Of a stretch of 5,945 bases of DNA, positions 1 through 5,610 are shown in pieces. Position 1 is the stretch's first letter; each line of letters starts with the position of its first letter. Source of the DNA: Thermodesulfobacteriota bacterium. Lineage in GTDB: Bacteria; Desulfobacterota; Syntrophobacteria; BM002. A program made the translations under genes and the position numbers. The DNA lies in NCBI GenBank assembly GCA_947259475.1, contig CAMYLW010000120.1:1-5945 (forward strand), read 5' to 3'. The notes under the pieces are model-generated. The model was not told the DNA's origin and searched no databases. It saw only the letters and a program-made list of their open reading frames with translations.

Positions 1-1
1 A

Positions 2-1183
2 TCACAAATAGGCCCCATTCTTTTCTTGGCCGGGATTTTCTTCTTGAATTTTTTGGGCAGAATAATCCTTGCCCCTCTGCTGCCTACCATTGAAAAAGAC
101 TTGGGCCTGGATCACGCTGGAGCAGGTTCACTCTTTCTCTTGATATCATCGGGATATTTCGTATCTCTTCTGGGGTCCGGTTTTGTAGCCTCGCGACTCA
201 TGCACAAACGGACAATAATTGTCTCGGCCACCGCTATTGGCCTTGCTCTCCTTGTAATCTCTTCCAGCAACAGCCTGCTAGGGATTAGCATGGGCCTGGT
301 ATTACTGGGATTGGCAGCAGGGCTTTATCTGCCATCTGGTATCTCCACCTTGACGTCGTTGGTCAGTCCTAGTCAGTGGGGGAAAGCACTAGCCATCCAC
401 GAACTGGCTCCAAATTTAGCCTTCGTTGCGGCCCCTTTACTATCTGAGGTTCTGCTGCGATGGTTTTCCTGGCGAGGAATTCTGGCTGTAATGGGTATAG
501 CGTCAATGGTGGCAGGGATGACCTTCGGTCGGTTTGGCACGGGTGGCAAGTTCCCCGGAGATGCCCCCAGCGTCACCTCTGTCAGAACCATTTTGGCCAA
601 ACCAGCTTTTTGGATTATGACCATCCTCTTTAGCCTAGCCATCACCGGCAGTTTGGGTGTATATGCCATGCTGCCTCTCTACCTGGTCACTGAGCGCTCC
701 ATGGACCAATACTGGGCCAACACTCTGGTAGCTGTTTCACGCGTTTCAGGCCTTGGCATGGCATTTCTTGCTGGCTGGGCAACAGATCGTTTCGGTGCCA
801 GGAAAATTATGGCAGCTGTATTTCTGCTCACCGGTACCATGACGTTCCTGTTGGGTGTAACAAAGGGTTACTGGATGGTACTCATTGTTTTCGCCCAGCC
901 AATGCTGGCAGTCTGTTTTTTTCCAGCAGGCTTTGCTGCCCTGTCCTGCATAGGGCCTTCAAGTTCCCGAAACGTGGCTGTTTCACTCACGATTCCCCTT
1001 GCCTTTCTTATTGGGGCTGGAGCAATCCCAGCCGGCCTCGGTATAATGGCTGATACTGTTTCTTTTGCTTTTGGTTTCGCTCTGGTGGGGGTATTTATCC
1101 TTATGGGCTTCCTGTTATCCCTCACCCTGCAATTACCCGCAGAAAATGAATGCCCAACTACATTTTTCCAAGAGCGGAGGTAA
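2..1183 (+). CDS. MFS transporter, 5' end cut by the window edge
   Basis: Inner-membrane major facilitator superfamily permease, probably a secondary transporter; the substrate cannot be read from sequence. The frame is open from base 2. The first possible start inside the window, TTG at 26, falls within the first membrane helix, so the true start is most likely upstream and a few residues are missing. Counting from that TTG, about 12 hydrophobic helices can be drawn (near 2-20, 33-57, 62-81, 84-113, 118-143, 150-169, 195-217, 229-253, 262-280, 285-310, 319-344, 349-372). A polar loop of about 25 residues separates the two six-helix halves. The MFS loop motif is degenerate after helix 2 (GFVASRLMHKR) but well kept after helix 8 (GWATDRFGARK), as is usual for the repeated halves. 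The tail is short and polar. Family assignment is firm and function is open. The next gene is a regulator 266 bp away with its own promoter candidate, so an operon is unlikely. Confidence 0.85.
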   Translation, partial: SQIGPILFLAGIFFLNFLGRIILAPLLPTIEKDLGLDHAGAGSLFLLISSGYFVSLLGSGFVASRLMHKRTIIVSATAIGLALLVISSSNSLLGISMGLVLLGLAAGLYLPSGISTLTSLVSPSQWGKALAIHELAPNLAFVAAPLLSEVLLRWFSWRGILAVMGIASMVAGMTFGRFGTGGKFPGDAPSVTSVRTILAKPAFWIMTILFSLAITGSLGVYAMLPLYLVTERSMDQYWANTLVAVSRVSGLGMAFLAGWATDRFGARKIMAAVFLLTGTMTFLLGVTKGYWMVLIVFAQPMLAVCFFPAGFAALSCIGPSSSRNVAVSLTIPLAFLIGAGAIPAGLGIMADTVSFAFGFALVGVFILMGFLLSLTLQLPAENECPTTFFQERR

Positions 1184-1199
1184 TGTGGTCCGATTTTTT
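1175..1199 (+). terminator. weak possible terminator after the MFS gene
   Basis: CGGA (1175-1178) can pair with TCCG (1189-1192), followed by A and a run of six T (1194-1199). The stem is only 4 bp with a 10-nt loop and overlaps the stop codon. Position and T-run fit an intrinsic terminator, but the stem is too weak to call with confidence. Confidence 0.2.
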
Positions 1200-1357
1200 A
1201 AGTTCAGATGAGAAAAATACCCTTCTTGGCGTGGGACTGAGCTTCAGGTAAATCTTTTACGAGGACCGCCTGTACCATCTGGACATGATACGACCAATGG
1301 GATAAAAGGCCATCTCGTTGCTTTTTGTTTTTATATGTTTCAGTTGAAATGCTCATC

Positions 1358-1374
1358 CTGGCATGATGTTTGTA
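1358..1374 (+). promoter_or_regulatory. candidate sigma-54 (-24/-12) promoter of the response regulator
   Basis: The sequence CTGGCATGATGTTTGTA matches the sigma-54 consensus TGGCACG-N4-TTGC at 9 of 11 fixed positions. GG (1360-1361) and the -12 G (1372) have the required 10-bp spacing. The two deviations are T for C inside the -24 box and T for C after the -12 G. A transcript would start near 1384, giving a leader of about 65 nt before the GTG at 1450. No clear sigma-70 promoter was seen in 1184-1449. The same gap holds a small dyad, GTAAA-TCT-TTTAC, whose role is unknown. A sigma-54 promoter ahead of a sigma-54 activator suggests autoregulation; this is inference. Confidence 0.5.
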
Positions 1375-1449
1375 TGTAAGATTCCATACCGAAACTCAAT
1401 CTATCTGATTCAGCATTCTACGAACCATTGCGAAAAGGATTAACGAAAA

Positions 1450-2832
1450 GTGGTCGCATATTCCATATATGTCGTAGATGACGACTCCGACATGAGGGAA
1501 GTGTTGAGCCTGGCCCTGGAGTCTAAATTTCAGGTGAAGACTTTCTCCACAGCCGGGAGTGCAATTGAGGTAATCAAAGATGATCCTCCCGATTTGGTTC
1601 TGCTAGACATTGGGCTGCCGGACATGAGCGGTGTAGACGCTCTGCGCGAGATTAAGAAGCTCCATCCCGAAGCCCTGGTCATTATGGTCACCGCCTCCAC
1701 CGACATCGACACCGCAATCTCCACCATGAAACTCGGGGCTTCCGACTACATGACCAAGCCCATTAATGTAGAGGCCTTGGAGGTTAGTGTTCGAAACGCC
1801 CTTGATAGAATCAGACTGCGGAAAGAAGTCCAGGCCCTCCAGGAGAAGTACCTTAAGGAAAATATCCCGTGCTTCGTTGGAGAAAGCAATGCCATCCAGG
1901 ATGTGATGCAGTTTGTGGACAAGGTAGCCAAAGCTATCGACACTCCGGTCCTCATCCTCGGTGAAACCGGCACCGGCAAAGAATTGATAGCGAGCGCCAT
2001 CCACTATAAAAGCCCCAACTTCAATGGGCCCTTTCTCACTTTGAACTGCTCTGCCATACCCAAAGACCTCATTGAGAGTGAGCTGTTTGGGTACGAGAAA
2101 GGAGCTTTTACCGGAGCACAGGCGGCTGGCAAAAAGGGGCTGGTGGAACAGGCTGCCGACGGCACCTTATTCCTGGATGAGGTGGGCGATCTGAGCCTTG
2201 AAGCCCAGGCCAAGCTCCTCCGTTTCCTTGAAGAGGGGGAATATTACAGGGTGGGGGGCACCAAAAAGCTCCAAATCCAAACCAGGGTGGTTTCAGCTAC
2301 CAACAAAGATTTGGTTGCCATGATAGAAAAGGACCTGTTCAGACGGGATCTTTACTACAGGCTGGCGGTTATTAAAGTCGAGGTCCCCGCTCTCAACAAT
2401 CGCCGTGACGATATCGTGCCCATTGCCAGGCACTTTCTTTCCGAATTCGGTAATAAGCACGGAAAATCTTTTACCGGTTTCTCTCTCGAGACCGAAGGTT
2501 ATCTGAAAAATCACCAATGGCAAGGAAACATTCGCGAATTGAGAAACCTGGTGGAGAGGGGCATCCTCGTTGGCCCTGGACCCGAGCTAACCCCACAGGA
2601 TCTTGGTCTGGAGGGAGGCTTTGAGGGTGTTTCCCCACAATCTGCTGAAGGTGACAGTGGAACTCCGACCCTACCGGATGAAGGCCTCGATCTCCAGGCC
2701 TTAGAGGAACATTACTTGAGAGAAGCTCTAACGAAGGCGGGAGGCAACGAAACAAAAGCGGCGAAGCTTTTGAGAATGAGCTATTATTCCTTCCGCTACC
2801 GAAGAAAGAAACTGAAAGATCTCCAAGCATAG
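1450..2832 (+). CDS. sigma-54-dependent response regulator, NtrC/PilR type
   Basis: Cytoplasmic two-component transcription activator that hydrolyses ATP to open sigma-54 RNA polymerase promoters. All three expected domains are present in 460 residues, a normal length. The receiver (about 5-120) has the acidic pocket D10-D12, phospho-acceptor D53, T81 and K103. The AAA+ domain (about 140-375) has Walker A GETGTGKE (171-178), the sigma-54 contact loop GAFTGA (218-223), Walker B GTLFLDE (238-244), the ATN sensor (283-285), arginine fingers in LFRRDLYYR (296-304) and sensor II WQGNIRELRN (357-366). A Fis-type helix-turn-helix lies at about 417-460; its end (LRMSYYSFRYRRKKL) resembles PilR-group regulators. 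The GTG start is fixed by an in-frame TAA at 1441-1443 and an AAGGA at 1435-1439, 10 nt upstream. No histidine kinase lies in the window, so it looks orphan here. The next gene has a sigma-54 promoter with tandem upstream sites, making it the best candidate target. Confidence 0.95.
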   Translation: MVAYSIYVVDDDSDMREVLSLALESKFQVKTFSTAGSAIEVIKDDPPDLVLLDIGLPDMSGVDALREIKKLHPEALVIMVTASTDIDTAISTMKLGASDYMTKPINVEALEVSVRNALDRIRLRKEVQALQEKYLKENIPCFVGESNAIQDVMQFVDKVAKAIDTPVLILGETGTGKELIASAIHYKSPNFNGPFLTLNCSAIPKDLIESELFGYEKGAFTGAQAAGKKGLVEQAADGTLFLDEVGDLSLEAQAKLLRFLEEGEYYRVGGTKKLQIQTRVVSATNKDLVAMIEKDLFRRDLYYRLAVIKVEVPALNNRRDDIVPIARHFLSEFGNKHGKSFTGFSLETEGYLKNHQWQGNIRELRNLVERGILVGPGPELTPQDLGLEGGFEGVSPQSAEGDSGTPTLPDEGLDLQALEEHYLREALTKAGGNETKAAKLLRMSYYSFRYRRKKLKDLQA

Positions 2833-2872
2833 CCCAACATCATTTCGCAATCCACTTTTCGAAATCCCCAGT

Positions 2873-2916
2873 CCTAAATGCCTAAAATGTCTAAAGTGTC
2901 TAAAATGCCTAAAGTT
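2873..2916. repeat. 9-bp tandem repeat array A, unit YCTAAARTG
   Basis: Head-to-tail 9-mers follow the regulator gene: CCTAAATG (one base short, 2873-2880), CCTAAAATG (2881-2889), TCTAAAGTG (2890-2898), TCTAAAATG (2899-2907) and CCTAAAGTT (2908-2916). Bases 2875-2898 recur identically at 5613-5636, so this is a dispersed element rather than a local slippage product. It carries no plausible gene. Confidence 0.85.
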
Positions 2917-2952
2917 ATTTCTCGCCTAGCACAGAGCGAATAGGGTGAATGG

Positions 2953-2994
2953 CTACTGACTCCTTACTCTATGCCCCATGCTCTATGCCTTCCC
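2953..2994. repeat. 7-bp periodic repeat tract
   Basis: Consecutive heptamers CTACTGA, CTCCTTA, CTCTATG, CCCCATG, CTCTATG and CCTTCCC run without a gap. The pair CTCCTTACTCTATG (2960-2973) recurs with one mismatch at 5751-5764. Units are degenerate but the 7-bp phase is kept. Similar heptamer-phased DNA fills the other intergenic regions here. Confidence 0.65.
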
Positions 2995-3011
2995 AAATCC
3001 TCATTTCCCCC

Positions 3012-3050
3012 CTGGTTATCTAGCCAAGAAAGATCTGGTCATTTGGCCAA
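3012..3050. promoter_or_regulatory. tandem 16-bp sites, candidate upstream activator sites
   Basis: CTGGTTATCTAGCCAA (3012-3027) and CTGGTCATTTGGCCAA (3035-3050) match at 13 of 16 positions and are offset by 23 bp, about two helical turns. Each has imperfect dyad symmetry (TGG-N8-CCA), and the second contains the perfect 12-bp palindrome ATTTGGCCAAAT (3041-3052). Their centres lie about 141 and 118 bp upstream of the start site predicted from the sigma-54 promoter at 3136-3151. That is the usual placement of enhancer sites for NtrC-family activators. Binding by the adjacent regulator is inferred from position and symmetry only. Confidence 0.5.
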
Positions 3051-3135
3051 ATTTTGCGATTTAACAAGAGCCTCTGGGAAATTTAGATTACACCAAATAC
3101 TTGATATTACATCGTTTTTAGCTTTTGTTCTCTTT

Positions 3136-3151
3136 TGGCATCGCTTCTGCA
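3136..3151 (+). promoter_or_regulatory. candidate sigma-54 promoter of the exported-protein gene
   Basis: TTGGCATCGCTTCTGC followed by A has GG (3137-3138) and GC (3149-3150) separated by exactly 10 bp. It matches TGGCACG-N4-TTGC at 8 of 11 fixed positions, including the invariant GG and GC. Transcription would begin near 3161, leaving a leader of about 54 nt that ends in the G10 tract and start codon. Two tandem dyad sites lie upstream, and a sigma-54 activator gene ends about 300 bp before it. Confidence 0.6.
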
Positions 3152-3197
3152 AAAGGGAGATAAACAAACAAAAACAGATAACAAGATTTAAGATTCA

Positions 3198-3207
3198 GGG
3201 GGGGGGG
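3198..3207 (+). promoter_or_regulatory. G10 homopolymer acting as or replacing the ribosome binding site
   Basis: Ten consecutive G follow CA and stand 7 nt before the ATG at 3215. No other purine-rich Shine-Dalgarno match lies at a working distance, so part of this run probably pairs with the 16S rRNA tail. Long G runs are prone to strand slippage; a change in length would alter the strength or spacing of the site. Base-calling error in the run is also possible. Confidence 0.5.
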
Positions 3208-3214
3208 TAAGAAA

Positions 3215-3697
3215 ATGAAAGCAATGATCAAAAGATGGTTAATAGCGAGCATGATTTTTTCCATTCCTTTGTTGTGGTCAGCCACCTCAATTGCTGCCGA
3301 AGTAAACAGCATTGATATTATCGACTACGGCCTGTACAAAACCACTTTTGCCCACTGGCAGGAAGCACCGGACACCCATCGCGGTGAAATTCAGATCGTG
3401 GGTGAAAAAGAACTCGTCAAACGTACCCGGATAGTTTCGGGAAAAGGCGGGACAGAATTCGGTATCCGCTACGTGGTAAATGGCCAGGATGAAGGTGGTC
3501 AGGTAGACCTTCTAGTTAAGGTCTCACATTCAAAAATGGAATCCAGCGAGGAGTGGGTGACTGCAAGGCAGATCGGTACCCCCTCGTTTGATGGCTGGAA
3601 ATTTGATTCCAATTCAGAGATAGTCCCAGGAAAACTGACTATCGAACTGTTTCACCAGGGGACAAAGTTGGCTGAAAAAACCTTTACTGTCTACTAA
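3215..3697 (+). CDS. exported small protein resembling the DUF3859 family
   Basis: A 160-residue protein of unknown function, predicted to be secreted. The N terminus is a classic Sec signal peptide: positive MKAMIKR, a hydrophobic core at about 8-24, and a cleavage region SIAA-EV with the cut after A27 or A28. The mature part, about 132 residues, has no cysteine, lipobox or membrane segment, so it should be soluble in the periplasm or outside. It has the pattern I recall for DUF3859: an early DYGLYK (37-42), TEFGIRYVV (80-88), a central H105, EEW (112-114), GWKFDSNSEIVPG (127-139) and a closing FTVY. The predicted fold is mostly beta strand. The ATG lies 7 nt after the G10 tract and is the only start that keeps the signal peptide intact. 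A sigma-54 promoter and tandem dyads upstream suggest control by the NtrC-type regulator before it. The family call comes from memory of its pattern and is moderately sure; export is surer. Confidence 0.8.
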   Translation: MKAMIKRWLIASMIFSIPLLWSATSIAAEVNSIDIIDYGLYKTTFAHWQEAPDTHRGEIQIVGEKELVKRTRIVSGKGGTEFGIRYVVNGQDEGGQVDLLVKVSHSKMESSEEWVTARQIGTPSFDGWKFDSNSEIVPGKLTIELFHQGTKLAEKTFTVY

Positions 3698-3707
3698 CCG
3701 GAATACC

Positions 3708-3763
3708 AACAACTCCAACCCCGGCCATCCGCCCCGATGATAACAAGCCGGTAAGGAGTTGTT
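3708..3763 (+). other. imperfect hairpin just after the exported-protein gene
   Basis: AACAACTCC (3708-3716) pairs fully with GGAGTTGTT (3755-3763). Inside it, CCGGC (3721-3725) pairs with GCCGG (3747-3751), with a small internal loop between. It starts 11 bp after the stop codon, so it may protect the 3' end or help termination. There is no T-run, so it is not a standard intrinsic terminator. Confidence 0.45.
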
Positions 3764-3777
3764 ACCACTTTATCTCC

Positions 3778-3825
3778 GCCTCCCCTAGCTTTGTTGGAAT
3801 TGTTCCAGCAGGGCTAGTGGGAGGC
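3778..3825. repeat. long stable inverted repeat (12-bp stem plus inner 5-bp stem)
   Basis: GCCTCCCCTAGC (3778-3789) pairs with GCTAG-T-GGGAGGC (3813-3825) over 12 bp with a single bulged T at 3818. Within the loop TGGAA (3795-3799) pairs with TTCCA (3803-3807) around TTG. The symmetry is too long to be chance. No T-run follows. It could be a degenerate miniature element, a structured RNA end or a protein-binding cruciform. Confidence 0.6.
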
Positions 3826-3887
3826 ACCTCCCCCCCACTTCATCTTGTCCCATCATTGGTCAGCCACAAGTTTCAAAACACTTTATC

Positions 3888-3971
3888 ATTTCGCATTTCG
3901 CAATCCGCATTCAAAATCCCAAATCCCAAGCACCAAATCTCGGGGTTTCAGGTGTCGGGTGTCGGGTGTCA
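3888..3971. repeat. 7-bp periodic repeat tract, twelve units
   Basis: Twelve consecutive heptamers can be read without a gap: ATTTCGC twice, AATCCGC, ATTCAAA, ATCCCAA twice, GCACCAA, ATCTCGG, GGTTTCA, GGTGTCG twice and GGTGTCA. Neighbouring units are most alike, as expected when a 7-bp array grows by local duplication and drifts. ATTTCGC followed by an AATCC-type unit also occurs at 2842-2855. It sits in the 583-bp gene-free gap between the exported-protein gene and the ATPase. Confidence 0.7.
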
Positions 3972-3981
3972 GCAGAAAGCG

Positions 3982-4035
3982 GTAAATCGTTTAAACCGTT
4001 AAAGTCGTTAAAATCGTTCAAACCGTTGCAATCGT
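3982..4035. repeat. 9-bp tandem repeat array B, unit TWAAAYCGT type
   Basis: Six uninterrupted 9-mers: GTAAATCGT, TTAAACCGT, TAAAGTCGT, TAAAATCGT, TCAAACCGT and TGCAATCGT. They share the TAAA(A/G)T core with the 9-mers at 2873-2916 and 5611-5645, but end in CGT rather than in a YC-type junction. They abut the REP-like hairpin at 4039-4062. Confidence 0.85.
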
Positions 4036-4038
4036 AAG

Positions 4039-4062
4039 ATCGCGGCTGAAAGCCGCTCCTAC
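4039..4062 (-). repeat. REP-like palindrome
   Basis: On the - strand this reads GTAGGAGCGGCTTTCAGCCG and then CGATC. GCGGCT (4042-4047) pairs with AGCCGC (4051-4056) around GAA, next to a GTAGGA-type conserved head. This matches the layout of bacterial repetitive extragenic palindromes (REPs), including the GTAG-type sequences described in gammaproteobacteria. Only one copy is in the window and no RAYT transposase gene is present, so a mobilising partner would have to be elsewhere. Confidence 0.55.
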
Positions 4063-4083
4063 AGAAAAATCCCTTTCTTCTTT

Positions 4084-4118
4084 CCTCTGACTTCTAATCT
4101 CCTGCCCTCTGTCCTCTA
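4084..4118. repeat. 7-bp periodic repeat tract
   Basis: Five consecutive pyrimidine-rich heptamers: CCTCTGA, CTTCTAA, TCTCCTG, CCCTCTG and TCCTCTA. The 14-mer TCTCCTGCCCTCTG (4098-4111) occurs again exactly at 5830-5843. Between here and the promoter at 4231 the DNA shows only a short dyad, AGAGCT-G-AGCTCT (4190-4202), and no gene. Confidence 0.6.
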
Positions 4119-4230
4119 CCGATTACAACAAATGACAGAGAAGCGTACTGACCTAATGACGCCGAAGGCACATGACGCGAAGCTCGATGAGAGCTGAGCT
4201 CTGCTGATCCCTACGCACTTCATGAAAACA

Positions 4231-4259
4231 TTGACTTCTTTTCGAGAATTACGCATAAT
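4231..4259 (+). promoter_or_regulatory. sigma-70 promoter of the ATPase gene
   Basis: TTGACT (4231-4236) and CATAAT (4254-4259) each match five of six consensus bases and are separated by the optimal 17 bp. Transcription would start near 4266, leaving a leader of about 15 nt that contains the Shine-Dalgarno GAGGTG (4269-4274), 6 nt before the ATG at 4281. Confidence 0.75.
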
Positions 4260-4280
4260 GCGTTATGCGAGGTGCATAAT
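4252..4280. promoter_or_regulatory. candidate operator: inverted repeat over the -10 box plus a direct copy
   Basis: CGCATAA (4252-4258) and TTATGCG (4263-4269) form a perfect 7-bp inverted repeat around TGCG, covering the -10 box and start site. GCATAAT at 4253-4259 is repeated directly at 4274-4280, between the Shine-Dalgarno and the ATG. A protein bound here would block polymerase, so repression is the likely outcome. No repressor gene is in the window. It could also act as an RNA hairpin at the 5' end. Confidence 0.5.
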
Positions 4281-5420
4281 ATGATAAATCCATTCCGATA
4301 TGGTGGCGTAGTAGGCAAGGATGCTTTTTGTAATAGAAAGAAGGAACTGGCCGACCTCGTCAAAGCAATGGAGAACGGCGAGCGCCTCTTCGTGTATTCA
4401 GAGCGGCGAATGGGCAAGACATCTCTCCTACGGTTAGTCTTAGAAAAGTTACCAAAAAGCCAATTCCTGAGCGCCTACATTGATTTGTGGCCCACTGATG
4501 GAGAGGAGTCATTCGCCATTGCATCCGCAAAGGCGATTGCCGAAAGCATGGCAACTACTGCCGACAGAATGCTTCAAGCAGCCAGGCAATTCTTCAGCAG
4601 GTTGACACCATCGATCTCCGCGGATGCTGCTGGGAATCCTCAGATTAGTTTTGAATTCGGTAAATCGGGTGTAACCGCCCCTGCCCTACAAGAAGTCCTT
4701 GCCGCCCCAGGTTAAATTGCCGCCAAACGCAACAGGACACTAGTCATCGTATTTGATGAATTCCAGCGCATACTGGAATACGGTAGTGACTTTGCAGAGC
4801 GTTCCATAAGAAGTGCGATCCAAAACCAGCAGGGAGTATCCTACATTTTTCTCGGCAGCCGCAAGCATCTCATTCAGAAAATGTTTGTCGATCAATCTCG
4901 TCCACTGTACCGCGCCGGGGGGCACTATCCTCTTGGCCCAATCGAGGCCAAGGACTGGCTACCCTTTATCCGCCAACGATTCAGAAAATCTGACAAAGAA
5001 ATAAGCGATGATTTGATCCGGTCAATCTGCCAGAGGACTGGCGGACACCCCTTTTACACCCAGCATCTATGCCATGCCATTTGGGAACTTTGTGAGACGG
5101 GGACCAAAGTTGCTGAGGAAACCATAGAATCCGCCACTCGTCTACTGCTGGATAGGGAGAACTATGCGTATACGGCTCTGTGGGAGTCTCTAGGGTTAAA
5201 CCAACGGAGGTTCCTGATAGGAATTGCCGGAGAACCTGAAGGTGTCAAGGTGTTTTCCGCAGACTTTCTCCAGCGTTACAATCTTCGTTCTCCGGGCAAC
5301 GTACAGCGAGCGGTCGAGGCACTCCTAACCAGAGATGTCATCGATCGCAGCAATGGTGCATTTGTCATCAGTGACCGATTCTTCAAGATTTGGATAAACC
5401 AAGCCCATTCCAGCATTTGA
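4281..5420 (+). pseudogene. archaeal-type AAA ATPase (ATPase_2 family), split by an in-frame TAA
   Basis: The frame runs 379 codons with one internal stop, TAA at 4713-4715 (codon 145). The part before it (4281-4712) has the family opening NPFRYGG...F.NRKKEL (3-23) and Walker A SERRMGKTS (40-48, K46). The part after it, in the same frame, has Walker B VIVFDEFQ (155-162), FLGSRKHLIQKMF (190-202), GGHPFYTQHLC and a C-terminal winged-helix region ending in SDRFFKIWIN. Together they match the usual length of about 370-400 residues for these STAND-related P-loop ATPases (PF01637). Such proteins are often carried on mobile DNA, and their role is poorly known. ATG 4281 is preferred over an in-frame GTG at 4272 because the latter lies inside the Shine-Dalgarno GAGGTG. 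CAA to TAA is a plausible single change, since Gln would suit PG-x-IAAKRNR. With both ATPase motifs on different pieces, neither fragment should be active. The otherwise intact frame suggests recent loss or a sequence error. Confidence 0.85.
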
Positions 5421-5539
5421 GAGCGTCATCCCCGGTTAAACAAATTGTGTATAGAACTCGATTCGTCACTCTCCCCATCTCCTACCTCAGCCGTGCCATA
5501 CCAGATCCTTATTTGTTGATCACTCCATACAGAATAATT

Positions 5540-5569
5540 TTATACCAAAAAGTATTATACCAATATGTA
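5540..5569. repeat. tandem 15-bp direct repeat
   Basis: TTATACCAAAAAGTA (5540-5554) is followed directly by TTATACCAATATGTA (5555-5569), 13 of 15 identical. Only two copies are present, in an AT-rich stretch about 120 bp after the ATPase stop codon. It could be a protein-binding site pair or a simple duplication. Confidence 0.65.
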
Positions 5570-5610
5570 TATCGTTTACTCTTGCGGGGTGCCTTGGAGC
5601 ATAGAGGAGC

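Noticed and set aside
1603..2004. Long - strand frame of 133 codons inside the regulator
   Set aside because: It is antisense to a fully conserved receiver/AAA+ coding region and is a codon-bias shadow.
2842..2865. Terminator after the regulator (ATTTCG pairing with CGAAAT)
   Set aside because: Only a 6-bp AT-rich stem with a 12-nt loop and no T-run; it is equally explained by the repeat-type sequence there.
2971..3210. Open frame of 79 codons on the + strand
   Set aside because: It starts inside a 7-mer tract, runs through the tandem sites and the sigma-54 promoter, ends in the G10 run and has no family-like sequence or ribosome binding site.
3817..4002. Open frame of 61 codons on the + strand
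   Set aside because: It is a read-through of 7-mer and 9-mer repeats, with low-complexity composition and no ribosome binding site.
3888..4118. CRISPR array
   Set aside because: Repeats are 7 or 9 bp with no spacers and degenerate units, and there are no cas genes.
4190..4202. Dyad AGAGCT-G-AGCTCT upstream of the ATPase promoter
   Set aside because: Short, single, 30 bp above the -35 box and with no partner site; it may be chance.
4713..4715. Programmed recoding of the internal stop codon
   Set aside because: Selenocysteine uses TGA and pyrrolysine TAG; TAA is not a known recoding signal in bacteria, and no special structure was noticed just downstream. Nonsense mutation is the simpler explanation.
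4881..5420. Independent 179-codon gene starting at ATG 4881
   Set aside because: It is the in-frame continuation of the ATPase; starting there would drop Walker B, and no ribosome binding site precedes it. It is the 3' part of the broken gene.
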